Source: Burkholderiaceae bacterium
GTDB taxonomy: Bacteria; Pseudomonadota; Gammaproteobacteria; Burkholderiales; Burkholderiaceae_E
NCBI GenBank assembly: GCA_021166725.1
Contig: JAJPES010000056.1
Span: forward strand, 62,001 to 126,000
Reading direction: 5' to 3'
Length of the DNA stretch: 64,000 bases
Positions within the stretch are counted from its first letter, which is position 1. Every line of letters begins with the position of its first letter. Under the pieces are notes generated by a model. The model saw only the letters and a list, made by a program, of their open reading frames with translations. It was not told the origin of the DNA and did no database searches. Shown in pieces: positions 1 through 9,083 of this stretch. A program made the position numbers and the translations under genes.

Positions 1-1093
1 CTCTGGTCGACGGATAGAGCCGCAAGGATCCGTCGCTCCGAATGCGGTTCGCGCGTTCCGTGCTGATCGTATGCGGGCCGACGAGCAGAACGAGGTCCGC
101 TACCTCCAGCGCGGCACGAGCGGCTTTCGCGTAGCGACGTGCCGGTTCGTTGGGCGTGTCGGAGATCGTTCCGATTACCGCCACTTTTCTTCGCGCGTGC
201 GCTTCGCGCAGGAAGTCCAGCGGCGCCTGTAGCGACCACTGCGGTGCCTTGAAGTCGTCGCGTACGAAAGTGACGCCGTCTTCGAGCGTTTCAACCTGCA
301 TCCTGCCGGGGCTGTTCGTTGCCCCGCCGAGAGCCTCGAGTGCATCGTCGATTCGAACGTCCGCAGCCAACCCGACCCCAAGCGCGCACAGCAGCGAGGT
401 AACGAGTTGCATCCCGTGCAAGCGCGTTATTAACTCGTAGCGCTTGCCTTCGAACTCCACGACCAGCGTCAACGGCGCCGGCCAGGCCGATTGCGCGTCG
501 ATCAGGCGAACCGTCGCGCCCTCGTCTCTGCCGACCCATATCGTCGGGCCGGCGCGACTCTCCCCGATCGCGCGCACCTGTGGATCGTCGCGGTTAAGCA
601 CGGCAACCCCACCCGGTGGAAGGGCGTCGATCAGCTTGCGCTTCTCCGCCGCGATCGCATCGATGCTTCGAAATGCGGAGAAGTGCTCCAACGCGACTAC
701 TGTAAGCACGGCGATACGGGGTCGTACCACTCGGATCGATCGATTCAGATAGTCGGGTTCCGACGCGCTCATCTCGACCACGCAGAACCGATGCTCGCGT
801 CGAGTCGACAGGACCGTCTCCTCGACGCGACTATGCTCGTTTCCCGATCGATCGCTGCACTGGCACTCGCCGAGAGTGGATAGAACCCGTGTCGCGAAGT
901 CCTTCGTCGAGGTCTTGCCGGCACTGCCGGTGATCCCGACGAAGAGCACATTCGACAGATGCTTTCGATGAAGGAACGCGTGAAAGTGCCGCTTGCGATC
1001 GTTCAAGGCCCAGTGCAGGCCCCGCCCGAGCCTAGCCGCGGAGGCCCCCAACGCTTGCGCGTATGCGACAGGGTCCACGTCGTTGCCTCCCAT
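1..1093 (-). CDS. Mur-ligase-like protein (MurF-type fold), C-terminus beyond window edge
   Basis: About 364 residues are visible; the gene continues past base 1. Start ATG at 1093-1091 follows a strong ribosome site (GGAGGAG on the minus strand, about 1106-1100). Residues 53-61 read GITGSAGKT, the ATP-binding loop of Mur ligases. LNRDDP and a GRMQVE segment also fit the central ligase domain. Where MurF has the DDSYNANP motif, this protein has VRDDFKAPQWSLQAP. The same variant (DDWKAP) occurs in the Mur-PTH fusion at 39022-40872, so the two are paralogues of one subfamily. Known for the family: ATP-dependent amide bond formation between a carboxylate and an amino acid or peptide. Inferred: it attaches an amino acid or peptide to a sugar carboxylate in exopolysaccharide synthesis, since it diverges from the XrtA hydrolase gene. 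Whether it also carries a hydrolase domain cannot be seen here. Confidence 0.85.
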   Translation of the reverse strand, partial: MGGNDVDPVAYAQALGASAARLGRGLHWALNDRKRHFHAFLHRKHLSNVLFVGITGSAGKTSTKDFATRVLSTLGECQCSDRSGNEHSRVEETVLSTRREHRFCVVEMSASEPDYLNRSIRVVRPRIAVLTVVALEHFSAFRSIDAIAAEKRKLIDALPPGGVAVLNRDDPQVRAIGESRAGPTIWVGRDEGATVRLIDAQSAWPAPLTLVVEFEGKRYELITRLHGMQLVTSLLCALGVGLAADVRIDDALEALGGATNSPGRMQVETLEDGVTFVRDDFKAPQWSLQAPLDFLREAHARRKVAVIGTISDTPNEPARRYAKAARAALEVADLVLLVGPHTISTERANRIRSDGSLRLYPSTR

Positions 1094-1193
1094 TGTCGAT
1101 TCATCTCCTCCACAGTGTGCAGAGCGGATCGAAAAGATGCGATGATTTTTTGCTGATTCCCTCGATTCGATTCGCACACCTGCTAAGCCTGTC

Positions 1194-2066
1194 TTGTCCC
1201 AGATCGACCCGTCGCCCTCCTTCTTCGATGAAACGTTGCTCACCGTTCCCGGCGCCGGGCGCGAGTTGTTGGGCGTTCTCGCGTGTCCCGCTCGGAATGC
1301 GCCGCAGCACGCGACCGGCGTCGTCATCGTCGTCGGCGGACCGCAAACGCGTGTTGGCTCGCATCGCCAGTTCGTCCTTCTCGCCCGCGCACTGGCGGGC
1401 GCGGGTTATCCGTGCCTGCGCTTCGACTACACCGGAATGGGCGACAGCTGCGGTCCGAAACCCGACTTCGAAGCCGCCGGAGACGACATCCGGCGCGCCT
1501 GCGACGCGCTGCTGGCTGCCGCTCCCGGGTGCCGGCGCATCGTGTTGTGGGGCCTGTGCGATGGCGCGACGGCCGCCGTGTTCCACGCCGTTACCGACGA
1601 GCGCGTGACGCGCGTGATCGCGGCGAATCCGTGGGCACGCGGAGACTCGACGCGATCCGCGGCGCTCGTGAAAACGCACTACCGCTCGCGACTGCGCTCC
1701 GCGGAGTTCTGGAAGAAGCTGGCCAGCGGCGGCATCGACGTGGTCGCCACGGTGAAAGAGCTGATCGGACACGTCGCGCGTGCGCGAAGCGGGCGGCGCG
1801 AAGGCGACGCGGCCAGCAGCGAGCAACCGAACCTGCCGCAGCGCTTCGCAACGGCGCTTCGACAGATCCGGACGCGGGTCCACCTGCAATTGAGCGGCAA
1901 CGATCTCACGGCGGCCGAGTTCGAAGTGGCGATGAAGACCGCCGGGCTTGCCGATGAGCTGGCGGCATCCGAATTGCGCCTCCCCGAGGCGGATCACACG
2001 TTTTCGGACCCGCATGCATGGGCGATGGTGATCGACGACACGCTCGCGGTGCTCCGACAGGAGTAA
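1194..2066 (+). CDS. Exosortase A system-associated hydrolase 1 (alpha/beta hydrolase)
   Basis: 290 residues with an alpha/beta-hydrolase fold. GPQTRVGSHRQF lies near residues 49-60, RFDYTGMGD at 76-84, the nucleophile elbow GLCDG at 120-124 and a late histidine in EADHTF. The elbow carries Cys122 where most hydrolases have Ser. I associate a Cys elbow with the TIGR03100 family (XrtA hydrolase 1), to which length and motifs fit. The family's substrate is not established. Start is TTG 1194; no ATG fits better and the ribosome site is weak, so the exact start is uncertain. The usual partner, hydrolase 2, is not in the window. It diverges from the Mur-ligase-like gene across a 100-base gap. Confidence 0.85.
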   Translation: MSQIDPSPSFFDETLLTVPGAGRELLGVLACPARNAPQHATGVVIVVGGPQTRVGSHRQFVLLARALAGAGYPCLRFDYTGMGDSCGPKPDFEAAGDDIRRACDALLAAAPGCRRIVLWGLCDGATAAVFHAVTDERVTRVIAANPWARGDSTRSAALVKTHYRSRLRSAEFWKKLASGGIDVVATVKELIGHVARARSGRREGDAASSEQPNLPQRFATALRQIRTRVHLQLSGNDLTAAEFEVAMKTAGLADELAASELRLPEADHTFSDPHAWAMVIDDTLAVLRQE

Positions 2067-2201
2067 TCCGCTGCGCTGACGCATCCTGTGCGACAACCCT
2101 TCGATCAGTCCGGACGAGCCACGAAACGGCGATTGTGCGAAAGCTGACGTAGGGTCTTCCGTCCTGCGGCTACACTCGGCGCCAACTCTCGCCACCCTTC
2201 C

Positions 2202-4127
2202 ATGTGCGGCATCTACGGCGTATTCCGATTCGACGCGCAAGCGGTCGATCCCGAGCTCCTGTCTCGGATGGGCGAGGCGATCGCGCATCGCGGTCCGGAC
2301 GACCAGGGACGCCACGTCGACGGCGCCTGCGGCATCGGGATGCGGCGCCTGTCGGTGATCGACCCGGGGGGCGGGCACCAGCCGATCTCGAGTGCCGGCG
2401 GCGGCAACTGGCTCGTCTGCAACGGCGAAATCTACAACTTCCGCGAGTTGCGGGCGGAACTGCAGGCCGAAGGCCGGTGCTTCAAGACCGCGTCCGACGT
2501 GGAAGTCGCCCTGCACCTGTACGAGAAGCACGGCGACGCTTTCGTCGACCGCCTGCGCGGAATGTTCGCCTTCGCACTGTGGGATTCGAAGCGCCGCCGT
2601 CTGGTCATCGGTCGTGACCGACTCGGCATCAAGCCGCTGTACGTGTATCGCACGCCGCGGATGATCGCTTTCGCCAGCGAGGCGAAGGCGTTGCTGCCGC
2701 TGCTCGACCAGGGGGTCGAGATCGATCGAAGCGCGCTCGTCGACTACCTGCATCTGGGCTACGTCGCCGCACCGAAGTCGCTGTTCGCGGGTATCGCCAA
2801 GCTGCCGCCGGCCACGATGCTCTCGGTCGAGGATATGCGGGTCGACGAACGGCGCTACTGGCGCCTGCCGCACGCGGTGGACGCATCGCTCTCCGAGGGC
2901 GACTGGGTGGAGCGGATCCGCGCTTCGATCGAGAGTTGCGTGCACCGGCAGATGGTCAGCGACGTGCCGATCGGCGCGTTCCTGTCGGGCGGAATCGACT
3001 CGAGCGCCGTCGTCGCCTTCATGGCGCGCCACAGCGATCGGCCGATCCGCACCTACTCGATCGGCTTCGAGGGCGGCAAGGCCGAAGCGCTCTACAACGA
3101 ACTGCCGTACGCGCGCCAGGTGGCGAAGCGCTTCGGCACCGAGCACCGCGAGATCGTCGTGCGTCCCGACGTCGTCGAACTGATGCCGAAGCTCGCCTGG
3201 CAGATGGACGAGCCGGTGGCTGACTCGGCTGCGGTCACGACGTATCTCGTCTCGCGGTTTGCCCGCGAGGATGTCAAGGTGATCCTGTCGGGCGTAGGCG
3301 GCGACGAGCTCTTCGGCGGCTATCGTCGCTACCTCGGCGTGCACTACCTCGGTCTGCTCGGGCGCGTGCCCTCGCCGCTGGTGCGCGCGGCGACCGGCGT
3401 GGCCCGGCGCTTGCCGAGCGACCGGCACGGGCGGTTGAGCAACCTGTCGCGCCTGGCCCGCCAGTTCCTCGAAAGCGCGCAGCTCACCCCCGACGAGCGC
3501 TACCGCAGCTACGTGCGCGTGCTCGATCGCGAACGCGTTCGCAGCCTGCTTCGCGCACCGGTCGACGACGGATTCGACGCGCTCGCGGCCGCCTTCGCCG
3601 ATGCACGGTCGGCTGATCCGGTGAATCGACTGTTCGAGGTCGACGCCGCCACCCAGTTGCCCGACGACCTGCTGATGCTCACCGACCGCATGAGCATGGC
3701 GGTGTCGCTCGAATGCCGGGTGCCGCTGCTCGACGAGGAGCTCGTCGAGCTCGCCACGGCAGTTCCCGCGTCGCTGAAGATCAAGGGCGGCCGGCAGAAG
3801 CACCTGATGAAGGAGGCGCTGAAGGGAGTGCTGCCGCACGACATCCTGCATCGCGAGAAGCGCGGCTTCGGCACGCCGATGGGCGCCTGGCTCAAGGGAA
3901 CGCTGGCCGCCTCCCTCGATTCGCTGTTGTCGCCCGCGAGCATCGAGCGGCGCGGCCTGCTCGAGCCGCAGGCAGTGGCGACGCTCGTTGCCGACCATCG
4001 AGCCAGCCGCATCGACGGCACCGATGCGCTGCTCGCCTTGATGAACCTCGAACTGTGGTGTCGCGTCTTTCTCGATCGGCGCAGCCACGACGACGTCGCC
4101 GACGAATTCCTCGAGACGGCCGCGTGA
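2202..4127 (+). CDS. Asparagine-synthase-type amidotransferase of the XrtA locus
   Basis: 641 residues with the full class II amidotransferase layout. MCGIYG gives the N-terminal nucleophile Cys2, CNGEIYNF the glutamine-binding part, and SGGIDSS (262-268) the pyrophosphate loop of the synthetase domain; VGGDELFGGY and RVPLLDEELVE follow. The family moves ammonia from glutamine onto a carboxylate activated by AMP. In surface-polysaccharide loci such enzymes (for example WbpS) make uronamides, so the uronic-acid enzymes encoded in this window offer likely substrates (inference). The stop overlaps the GTG start of the next glycosyltransferase (GTGA), so the two are probably translationally coupled. 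It is the first gene after a 135-base gap. Confidence 0.9.
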   Translation: MCGIYGVFRFDAQAVDPELLSRMGEAIAHRGPDDQGRHVDGACGIGMRRLSVIDPGGGHQPISSAGGGNWLVCNGEIYNFRELRAELQAEGRCFKTASDVEVALHLYEKHGDAFVDRLRGMFAFALWDSKRRRLVIGRDRLGIKPLYVYRTPRMIAFASEAKALLPLLDQGVEIDRSALVDYLHLGYVAAPKSLFAGIAKLPPATMLSVEDMRVDERRYWRLPHAVDASLSEGDWVERIRASIESCVHRQMVSDVPIGAFLSGGIDSSAVVAFMARHSDRPIRTYSIGFEGGKAEALYNELPYARQVAKRFGTEHREIVVRPDVVELMPKLAWQMDEPVADSAAVTTYLVSRFAREDVKVILSGVGGDELFGGYRRYLGVHYLGLLGRVPSPLVRAATGVARRLPSDRHGRLSNLSRLARQFLESAQLTPDERYRSYVRVLDRERVRSLLRAPVDDGFDALAAAFADARSADPVNRLFEVDAATQLPDDLLMLTDRMSMAVSLECRVPLLDEELVELATAVPASLKIKGGRQKHLMKEALKGVLPHDILHREKRGFGTPMGAWLKGTLAASLDSLLSPASIERRGLLEPQAVATLVADHRASRIDGTDALLALMNLELWCRVFLDRRSHDDVADEFLETAA

Positions 4128-5353
4128 AGATCCTGTTCGTCTGCCACCGCCTTCCGTTTCCGCCGAAACGAGGCGGCAAGATCCGGCCGTTCAACATCAT
4201 CCGCCACCTGAGCGAGCGGCACGACGTCACCGTCTGCTCGATCGCGCGATCGCGCGAAGAAGAAGAGGAAGGCAGGGGCCTGTCGGCGCACTGCGCGCGG
4301 GTATTCGTGGGGCGCGTATCGAACGGCGTGCAGGCCGCGCGCATGCTCGCCCGGCTGCCCACGCGCGAGCCGTCGTCGATGGGCTGGTTTCATTCGGGGG
4401 TGCTGGCCCGGCGAGTGGGTGAACTGCTTCGCAACGAGCGCTTCGACCTGGTCTTCGTTCACTGCTCGTCGGTGGCGCACTACGTAGCGGGCGCGCGCGA
4501 CACGCCGCGGATACTCGACTTCGGCGACATGGATTCGCAGAAGTGGCTCGAGTATTTCCACTACCGTCGGATGCCGATGAAATACGGCTATTGGCTCGAG
4601 GGCCGCAAGCTCGAGGCCGAGGAACGGCGACTGGCGCGTGAGTTCGGGTTCTGCACGGCGACAACGCGCGCCGAATGGGAGACGCTGAACGGCTACGGCA
4701 CCGGCGCCGACACGGACTGGTTCCCGAACGGGGTCGACGCCGCGCTCTTCACTCCCGATGACGGCGCCGGCGGCTACGACCCCGACCAGGTCTGTTTCGT
4801 CGGGCGCATGGACTACTACCCGAACCAGGAGTGCATGGACGATTTCTGCCGCAACGCCTGGCCGTCGGTGCTCGCGAAGCGGCCGTCGATGAAGCTCGCG
4901 ATCGTGGGCGCCGATCCGTCGCCGGCCGTTCGCAGGCTCGGCGAGTTGCCGAACGTCACTGTCACCGGCTCGGTTCCCGACGTGCGGCCTTACGTCCGGC
5001 GATCGGCCGCGATGATCGCCCCGTTGAACATCGCGCGCGGAACGCAGAACAAGATCCTGGAAGGCATGGCGATGGGAGTGCCGGTGGTCACGAGCTCGGT
5101 GGCGGCTGGAGGTGTAGATGCGGTGCCGGGCGAGCACCTGTGGGTGGCCGATCGGGCGCAAGACGTGGCCGACGCGCTGGTTGCGCTCGCTTCCGACCCG
5201 GCACGCCGCAACGCGCTCGGGCGGGCAGGGCGCGAGCGCGTGCTGTCGCACCACGCGTGGACGAGCTCGATGCAAAGGCTCGACGCGATCATCGAACGAC
5301 GTCTCGCGCTGTGGGCCCGGGATGCAGGAACGGCTGAAGGAACGAAGCGATGA
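4124..5353 (+). CDS. TIGR03087-type PEP-CTERM/XrtA glycosyltransferase (GT4-like)
   Basis: 409 residues from GTG 4124, the start overlapping the upstream stop. The N-terminus FVCHRLPFPPKRGGKIRPFN is characteristic of the XrtA-associated glycosyltransferase family TIGR03087. The C-terminal half has the GT-B nucleotide-sugar region (VCFVGRMDYYPN, VTGSVPDVRPYV, RGTQNKILEGMAMGVPVV). No membrane segment is evident, so it is a cytoplasmic or peripheral enzyme adding a sugar to the lipid-linked repeat; the donor cannot be told. The stop overlaps the algD start (ATGA), placing it in one operon with the amidotransferase and algD. Confidence 0.9.
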   Translation: MKILFVCHRLPFPPKRGGKIRPFNIIRHLSERHDVTVCSIARSREEEEEGRGLSAHCARVFVGRVSNGVQAARMLARLPTREPSSMGWFHSGVLARRVGELLRNERFDLVFVHCSSVAHYVAGARDTPRILDFGDMDSQKWLEYFHYRRMPMKYGYWLEGRKLEAEERRLAREFGFCTATTRAEWETLNGYGTGADTDWFPNGVDAALFTPDDGAGGYDPDQVCFVGRMDYYPNQECMDDFCRNAWPSVLAKRPSMKLAIVGADPSPAVRRLGELPNVTVTGSVPDVRPYVRRSAAMIAPLNIARGTQNKILEGMAMGVPVVTSSVAAGGVDAVPGEHLWVADRAQDVADALVALASDPARRNALGRAGRERVLSHHAWTSSMQRLDAIIERRLALWARDAGTAEGTKR

Positions 5354-6666
5354 AGATCAGCATATTCGGACTCGGCTACGTGGGCGCGGTGTCGCTCGCC
5401 TGCCTGGCCCGCGACGGCCACCAGGTGATCGGCGTCGACGTCGACGCATCCAAGCTCGCGATGCTGCGCGGCGGCACCACGCCGGTCGTCGAGGAGGGCA
5501 TGGTCGACCTCGTTCGCGACGTGGTCGCCTCGGGCAGGGTCAGCGTCACCGACGACGTGAGCACGGCGATCCGCGACAGCGAGATCTCGCTGATCTGCGT
5601 GGGCACCCCGTCGGCACCCAACGGCAGCCAGGACCAGAGCGCAGTGTTGCGCCTGTCGGCTGACATCGGCCGCGCGCTGGCGCACAAGACCGAGCCGCAC
5701 GTGCTCGTCTTCCGCTCGACTCTGGCACCCGGCACCGTCGAGAACGTCGTCAAGCCGATCATCGAGCGCGAGTCGGACAAGCCCGAGGGCAAGGGCTTTC
5801 ACCTGTGCTTCCAGCCCGAGTTCCTGCGCGAAGGCACGTCGATCCGCGACTACGACAGGCCGCCCTTCACCATCGTCGGCGCCGCCGACCCGTACCCGAT
5901 CGAGAAACTGCGACAACTCTTCGGCCACCTGCCGTGCGAGTTCATCGAGACGACGATCGGCACGGCCGAGATGATGAAGTATTGCTGCAACAACTTCCAC
6001 GCGCTGAAGATCACCTTCGCGAACGAAACCGCGCGGCTGTGCGAAGCGCTCGGTGTCGATCCGTTCGAGGTTATGCGGCTCGTGTGCCAGGACCGGCAGC
6101 TGAACATCTCGCCGGCGTACCTCAAGCCCGGCTTCGCCTTCGGCGGATCGTGCCTGCCGAAAGACCTGCGCGCGACCAACTACCTCGCGCGCACGCACGA
6201 CGTCGACTTGCCGATGCTGGGCGCGATCCTGGAGTCGAACCGCCGGCACCTGCAACACGCGATCGACAAGGTGCTTGCCACTGGCGCGCGACGCGTCGCC
6301 ATGGTCGGATTGTCGTTCAAGACGGGCACCGACGACCTGCGCGAGAGCCCGCTGGTGATGCTCGCCGAGGCGCTGATCGGCAAGGGCGTGAAGCTGTCGA
6401 TCTTCGACCCGGACGTGAGCCTGTCGCGGCTGCTCGGGTCGAACAAGCGATACATCGAGTCGCTCGTGCCGCACATCGGCGAGTTGATCGCCGACGACCT
6501 CGCGCAGGCGCTGTCCGGCGCGGAGTTGGTGATCGTGGGCACGACAAGCGCGCCCGTGCTCGATGTGCTGGCTGGCAGCGTGCAGCCGGAGCAGAAGTTG
6601 CTCGACCTGGTGAACATGCCGAACGGTCGCTTCGACGGCATGCAGCGTGAGGGCCTCTGCTGGTAG
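5350..6666 (+). CDS. algD: GDP-mannose 6-dehydrogenase
   Basis: 438 residues. The N-terminal NAD-binding motif is GLGYVG (7-12). CVGTPS, the FANE segment and active-site Cys268 in GGSCLPKD follow. The ending EGLCW matches the AlgD ending EGICW, which separates it from UDP-glucose dehydrogenases. AlgD oxidises GDP-mannose twice to GDP-mannuronate, using two NAD+. In this locus it would supply a mannuronic-acid residue (or a precursor later amidated) to the exopolysaccharide. It overlaps the upstream glycosyltransferase gene by four bases, with a ribosome site GAAGGA about eight bases before ATG. Confidence 0.9.
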   Translation: MKISIFGLGYVGAVSLACLARDGHQVIGVDVDASKLAMLRGGTTPVVEEGMVDLVRDVVASGRVSVTDDVSTAIRDSEISLICVGTPSAPNGSQDQSAVLRLSADIGRALAHKTEPHVLVFRSTLAPGTVENVVKPIIERESDKPEGKGFHLCFQPEFLREGTSIRDYDRPPFTIVGAADPYPIEKLRQLFGHLPCEFIETTIGTAEMMKYCCNNFHALKITFANETARLCEALGVDPFEVMRLVCQDRQLNISPAYLKPGFAFGGSCLPKDLRATNYLARTHDVDLPMLGAILESNRRHLQHAIDKVLATGARRVAMVGLSFKTGTDDLRESPLVMLAEALIGKGVKLSIFDPDVSLSRLLGSNKRYIESLVPHIGELIADDLAQALSGAELVIVGTTSAPVLDVLAGSVQPEQKLLDLVNMPNGRFDGMQREGLCW

Positions 6667-6671
6667 ATGCG

Positions 6672-7715
6672 ATGCCCGAATTGACGACGCGAAGCAGCCG
6701 CGTGCGAACATGGAGGGCCACCTTCTGGCTCTCCACGCTGCTCGCGCTGCTGCTGGTCGCATCGCTCACGCCGTACCTCACGAGTTCCACCGAACTCGTG
6801 AGGATGCGTAACGCCCTGCTGTACGAGGACATGCCGGCCCACACCGACTGGACACCGACGGCGCTGCCGGCCGGCTGGCTCGCCGAGCGCGCGCCGCCGA
6901 CGCCGATGTTCGCGAGGATCGTTGCCGAGAACCGGCTGGTCGCGCCGGGAGACGATTGGGAAACCGCATTGCGGATCGGCCGACACCTGCTGTCGGGCGT
7001 CGTTGCGCACCGCGGCAATGGCGGGGCGGTTCAGTTGGGGCTTTCCGACACCTGGAAGGAGATCATCGGCAAGGGGCGAGGCTACTGCGGCGATTACGTG
7101 GACGTCTTCACGGCGCTGGCCAATACGTCGGGAATCTTCTCGCGTTCATGGGCATTTTCCTTTGACGGCTTCGATGGGCACGGTCACATCTTCAACGAGA
7201 TCTGGGACCGCAAGAGCGCAAGCTGGCGAATGATCGACGTCTTCAACAACTACTACGTGGTCGACGAGAACGAGCGACCGTTATCCGCGCTCGAATTTCG
7301 CGAGGTGCTCCTCGTCGGCGCCCCGGTTCGCTGGCGCGCGGTGGAGCCGGTGGCGCGGCCCGGCTACAAGTATCCGGAGAAGGCCGTCGACTACTACCGG
7401 CGCGGTGCGCGCGAGTGGTATCTCTGGTGGGGAAACAATGTTTTCGAGTACGACAGCCAACCGGTCGTGTCACTGCTGAGTACGCCGTCGCGCTCGCTGG
7501 GACAATTGTCGGCAATCGTCCTTGGTGTCTATCCGCCGATCCGGGTGCTGCAGACGAGCGAGAATGAGGAGCAGCGTGCGGCACTCGAGCGCTTGCGTTT
7601 TCATCTGTTCGTGGTAGTCGCGCTTCTCTTGCCCGCACTGCTGGCGATTGCGATCAGCGCGGTGCGGATGGTCGTGCTGAACCGGGGTGCCGAGATTCCG
7701 CAGGTGGCTTCGTGA
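6672..7715 (+). CDS. Membrane-anchored transglutaminase-like protein
   Basis: 347 residues. One membrane helix lies at about 16-36 and another at about 308-330, so the central domain probably faces the periplasm. That domain shows a papain/transglutaminase-like triad: Cys139 in GRGYCGDYVDVF, His172 in GHIFNE and Asp189 in WRMIDV. Such domains are either thiol peptidases or acyl transferases acting on glutamine-type amides. I do not recognise a named family. It starts five bases after algD and its stop overlaps the O-ligase start (GTGA), so it is part of the operon. Given amide-forming enzymes elsewhere in the window, it could cut or cross-link peptide-bearing polymer (inference). Confidence 0.65.
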   Translation: MPELTTRSSRVRTWRATFWLSTLLALLLVASLTPYLTSSTELVRMRNALLYEDMPAHTDWTPTALPAGWLAERAPPTPMFARIVAENRLVAPGDDWETALRIGRHLLSGVVAHRGNGGAVQLGLSDTWKEIIGKGRGYCGDYVDVFTALANTSGIFSRSWAFSFDGFDGHGHIFNEIWDRKSASWRMIDVFNNYYVVDENERPLSALEFREVLLVGAPVRWRAVEPVARPGYKYPEKAVDYYRRGAREWYLWWGNNVFEYDSQPVVSLLSTPSRSLGQLSAIVLGVYPPIRVLQTSENEEQRAALERLRFHLFVVVALLLPALLAIAISAVRMVVLNRGAEIPQVAS

Positions 7716-9082
7716 GCATTCGGGACGTACTCGTCACGCTGATCGTCGTCGGCATACTGCCGATGGCCTTGCAGCACCCGTCGATCGGCGTCCTGCTGTG
7801 GACGTGGATCAGTGTGATGAATCCGCACAAGCTCGCGTGGGGCTTTGCGATGAACATGCCGTTCGCTGCCGTCGCGGCAGGCGTGACGCTCATCGGTCTG
7901 TTCGTCACTCGCGACAAGATTGTCGTGCCGAAGGACCGGGTGGCGATCGTGTTGGTCGCCTTCGTGGCTTTCACGGCGCTGACGACGCTCACCGCGATCG
8001 ACCGAGCCGATTCGCTGACTCAGCTCAACAAGGTCTTCAAGATCCAGCTGATGACCCTGGTTGCGATGGCGGTCTTGAACGACCGTCGACATCTCCAGGC
8101 GTTCGTCTGGATCAACGTCCTCTCGCTCGGGTTCTACGGAATCAAGGGCGGGTTGTTCACCTTGCGCAGCGGAGGATCCGAGCGCGTCTGGGGTCCTCCT
8201 GGAGGATTCATCGAGGGAAACAACGAACTCGCTCTGGCGCTCGTGATGGTGATTCCGCTGATGTACTTTCTTCGGCTGGTGTCGCCGAATCGATGGGTTC
8301 GACACGGATTGCTGGGCGCGATGCTTCTCAGCGCGGTATCGGCCCTCGGTACGCATTCGCGCGGGGCGCTTCTCGCGATTCTTGCGATGAGTATCGTCCT
8401 TTGGTGGCGATCGCCACGCAAGAGCCTTACTCTGATCCCGATGGTCGCCGTAGGCGCTGCGATCTTCGCATTCATGCCCGAGAACTGGCTCCTGCGGATG
8501 GAGACCATCCAGACCTACGACCAGGACGGTTCGGCCATGGGGCGCATCAACGCCTGGTGGACAATGTTCCATCTGGCGAACGACCGTTTGCTGGGAGGCG
8601 GATTCTCGGTCTACTCGATTCCCGTCTTTGCCGCTTATTCGCCAGATCCGTCCAAGGTTCGCGCGGCGCACAGCATCTATTTCCAGGTTCTCGGCGAGCA
8701 CGGCTGGATCGGCTTCGCGTTGTTCGTCTCGATCTGGTTCCTGGGTTGGAGGCTGGCGAACCGGATTCGACGCAGCACCAGAGGCGAGACTGGCGATCTC
8801 CAGTCTCTGGGCTTGCTGGCGGCGATGTGCCAGGTGTCGCTCGTCGGCTATGCGGTCGGCGGCGCCTTTCTCAGCCTCGCGTACTTCGATCTGCCGTACA
8901 ACATTCTTGTCATGCTCGTGGTGGCCAACCGCCTCCTCGCCGCTTCGAGCCCGGATACGGTGACGTCCCGTCAGGCGCCGCTGGGGAACTTCGGCGCACG
9001 GACGGCCAGGATTTCGGGCGCCCCGCTGCCGGGCAGAGGATCGGCCGTCACGCGGCAGCGTTCAATAACCAGCGGGAGTTGA
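7712..9082 (+). CDS. Exosortase A-associated O-antigen-ligase-like protein (TIGR03097 type)
   Basis: 456 residues, strongly hydrophobic, with about ten membrane helices and a large periplasmic loop near residues 270-330 (RMETIQTYDQDGSAMGR, GGGFSVYS, AAHSIYFQVLGEHGW). These motifs and MNPHKLAWGFA match the putative O-glycosylation ligase or polymerase found in XrtA loci (Wzy/WaaL superfamily). The likely role is polymerising repeat units or transferring glycan to an acceptor at the periplasmic face of the inner membrane; the family does not settle which. GTG 7712 overlaps the upstream stop. The C-terminal 50 residues are polar and cytoplasmic in character. Confidence 0.85.
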   Translation: MSIRDVLVTLIVVGILPMALQHPSIGVLLWTWISVMNPHKLAWGFAMNMPFAAVAAGVTLIGLFVTRDKIVVPKDRVAIVLVAFVAFTALTTLTAIDRADSLTQLNKVFKIQLMTLVAMAVLNDRRHLQAFVWINVLSLGFYGIKGGLFTLRSGGSERVWGPPGGFIEGNNELALALVMVIPLMYFLRLVSPNRWVRHGLLGAMLLSAVSALGTHSRGALLAILAMSIVLWWRSPRKSLTLIPMVAVGAAIFAFMPENWLLRMETIQTYDQDGSAMGRINAWWTMFHLANDRLLGGGFSVYSIPVFAAYSPDPSKVRAAHSIYFQVLGEHGWIGFALFVSIWFLGWRLANRIRRSTRGETGDLQSLGLLAAMCQVSLVGYAVGGAFLSLAYFDLPYNILVMLVVANRLLAASSPDTVTSRQAPLGNFGARTARISGAPLPGRGSAVTRQRSITSGS

Positions 9083-9083
9083 A

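Noticed and set aside
1101-4088. A 995-codon open frame on the minus strand opposite the hydrolase and amidotransferase genes
   Set aside because: It mirrors two clear plus-strand genes. Its product is Arg/His-rich with no domain, a common effect of high third-position GC.
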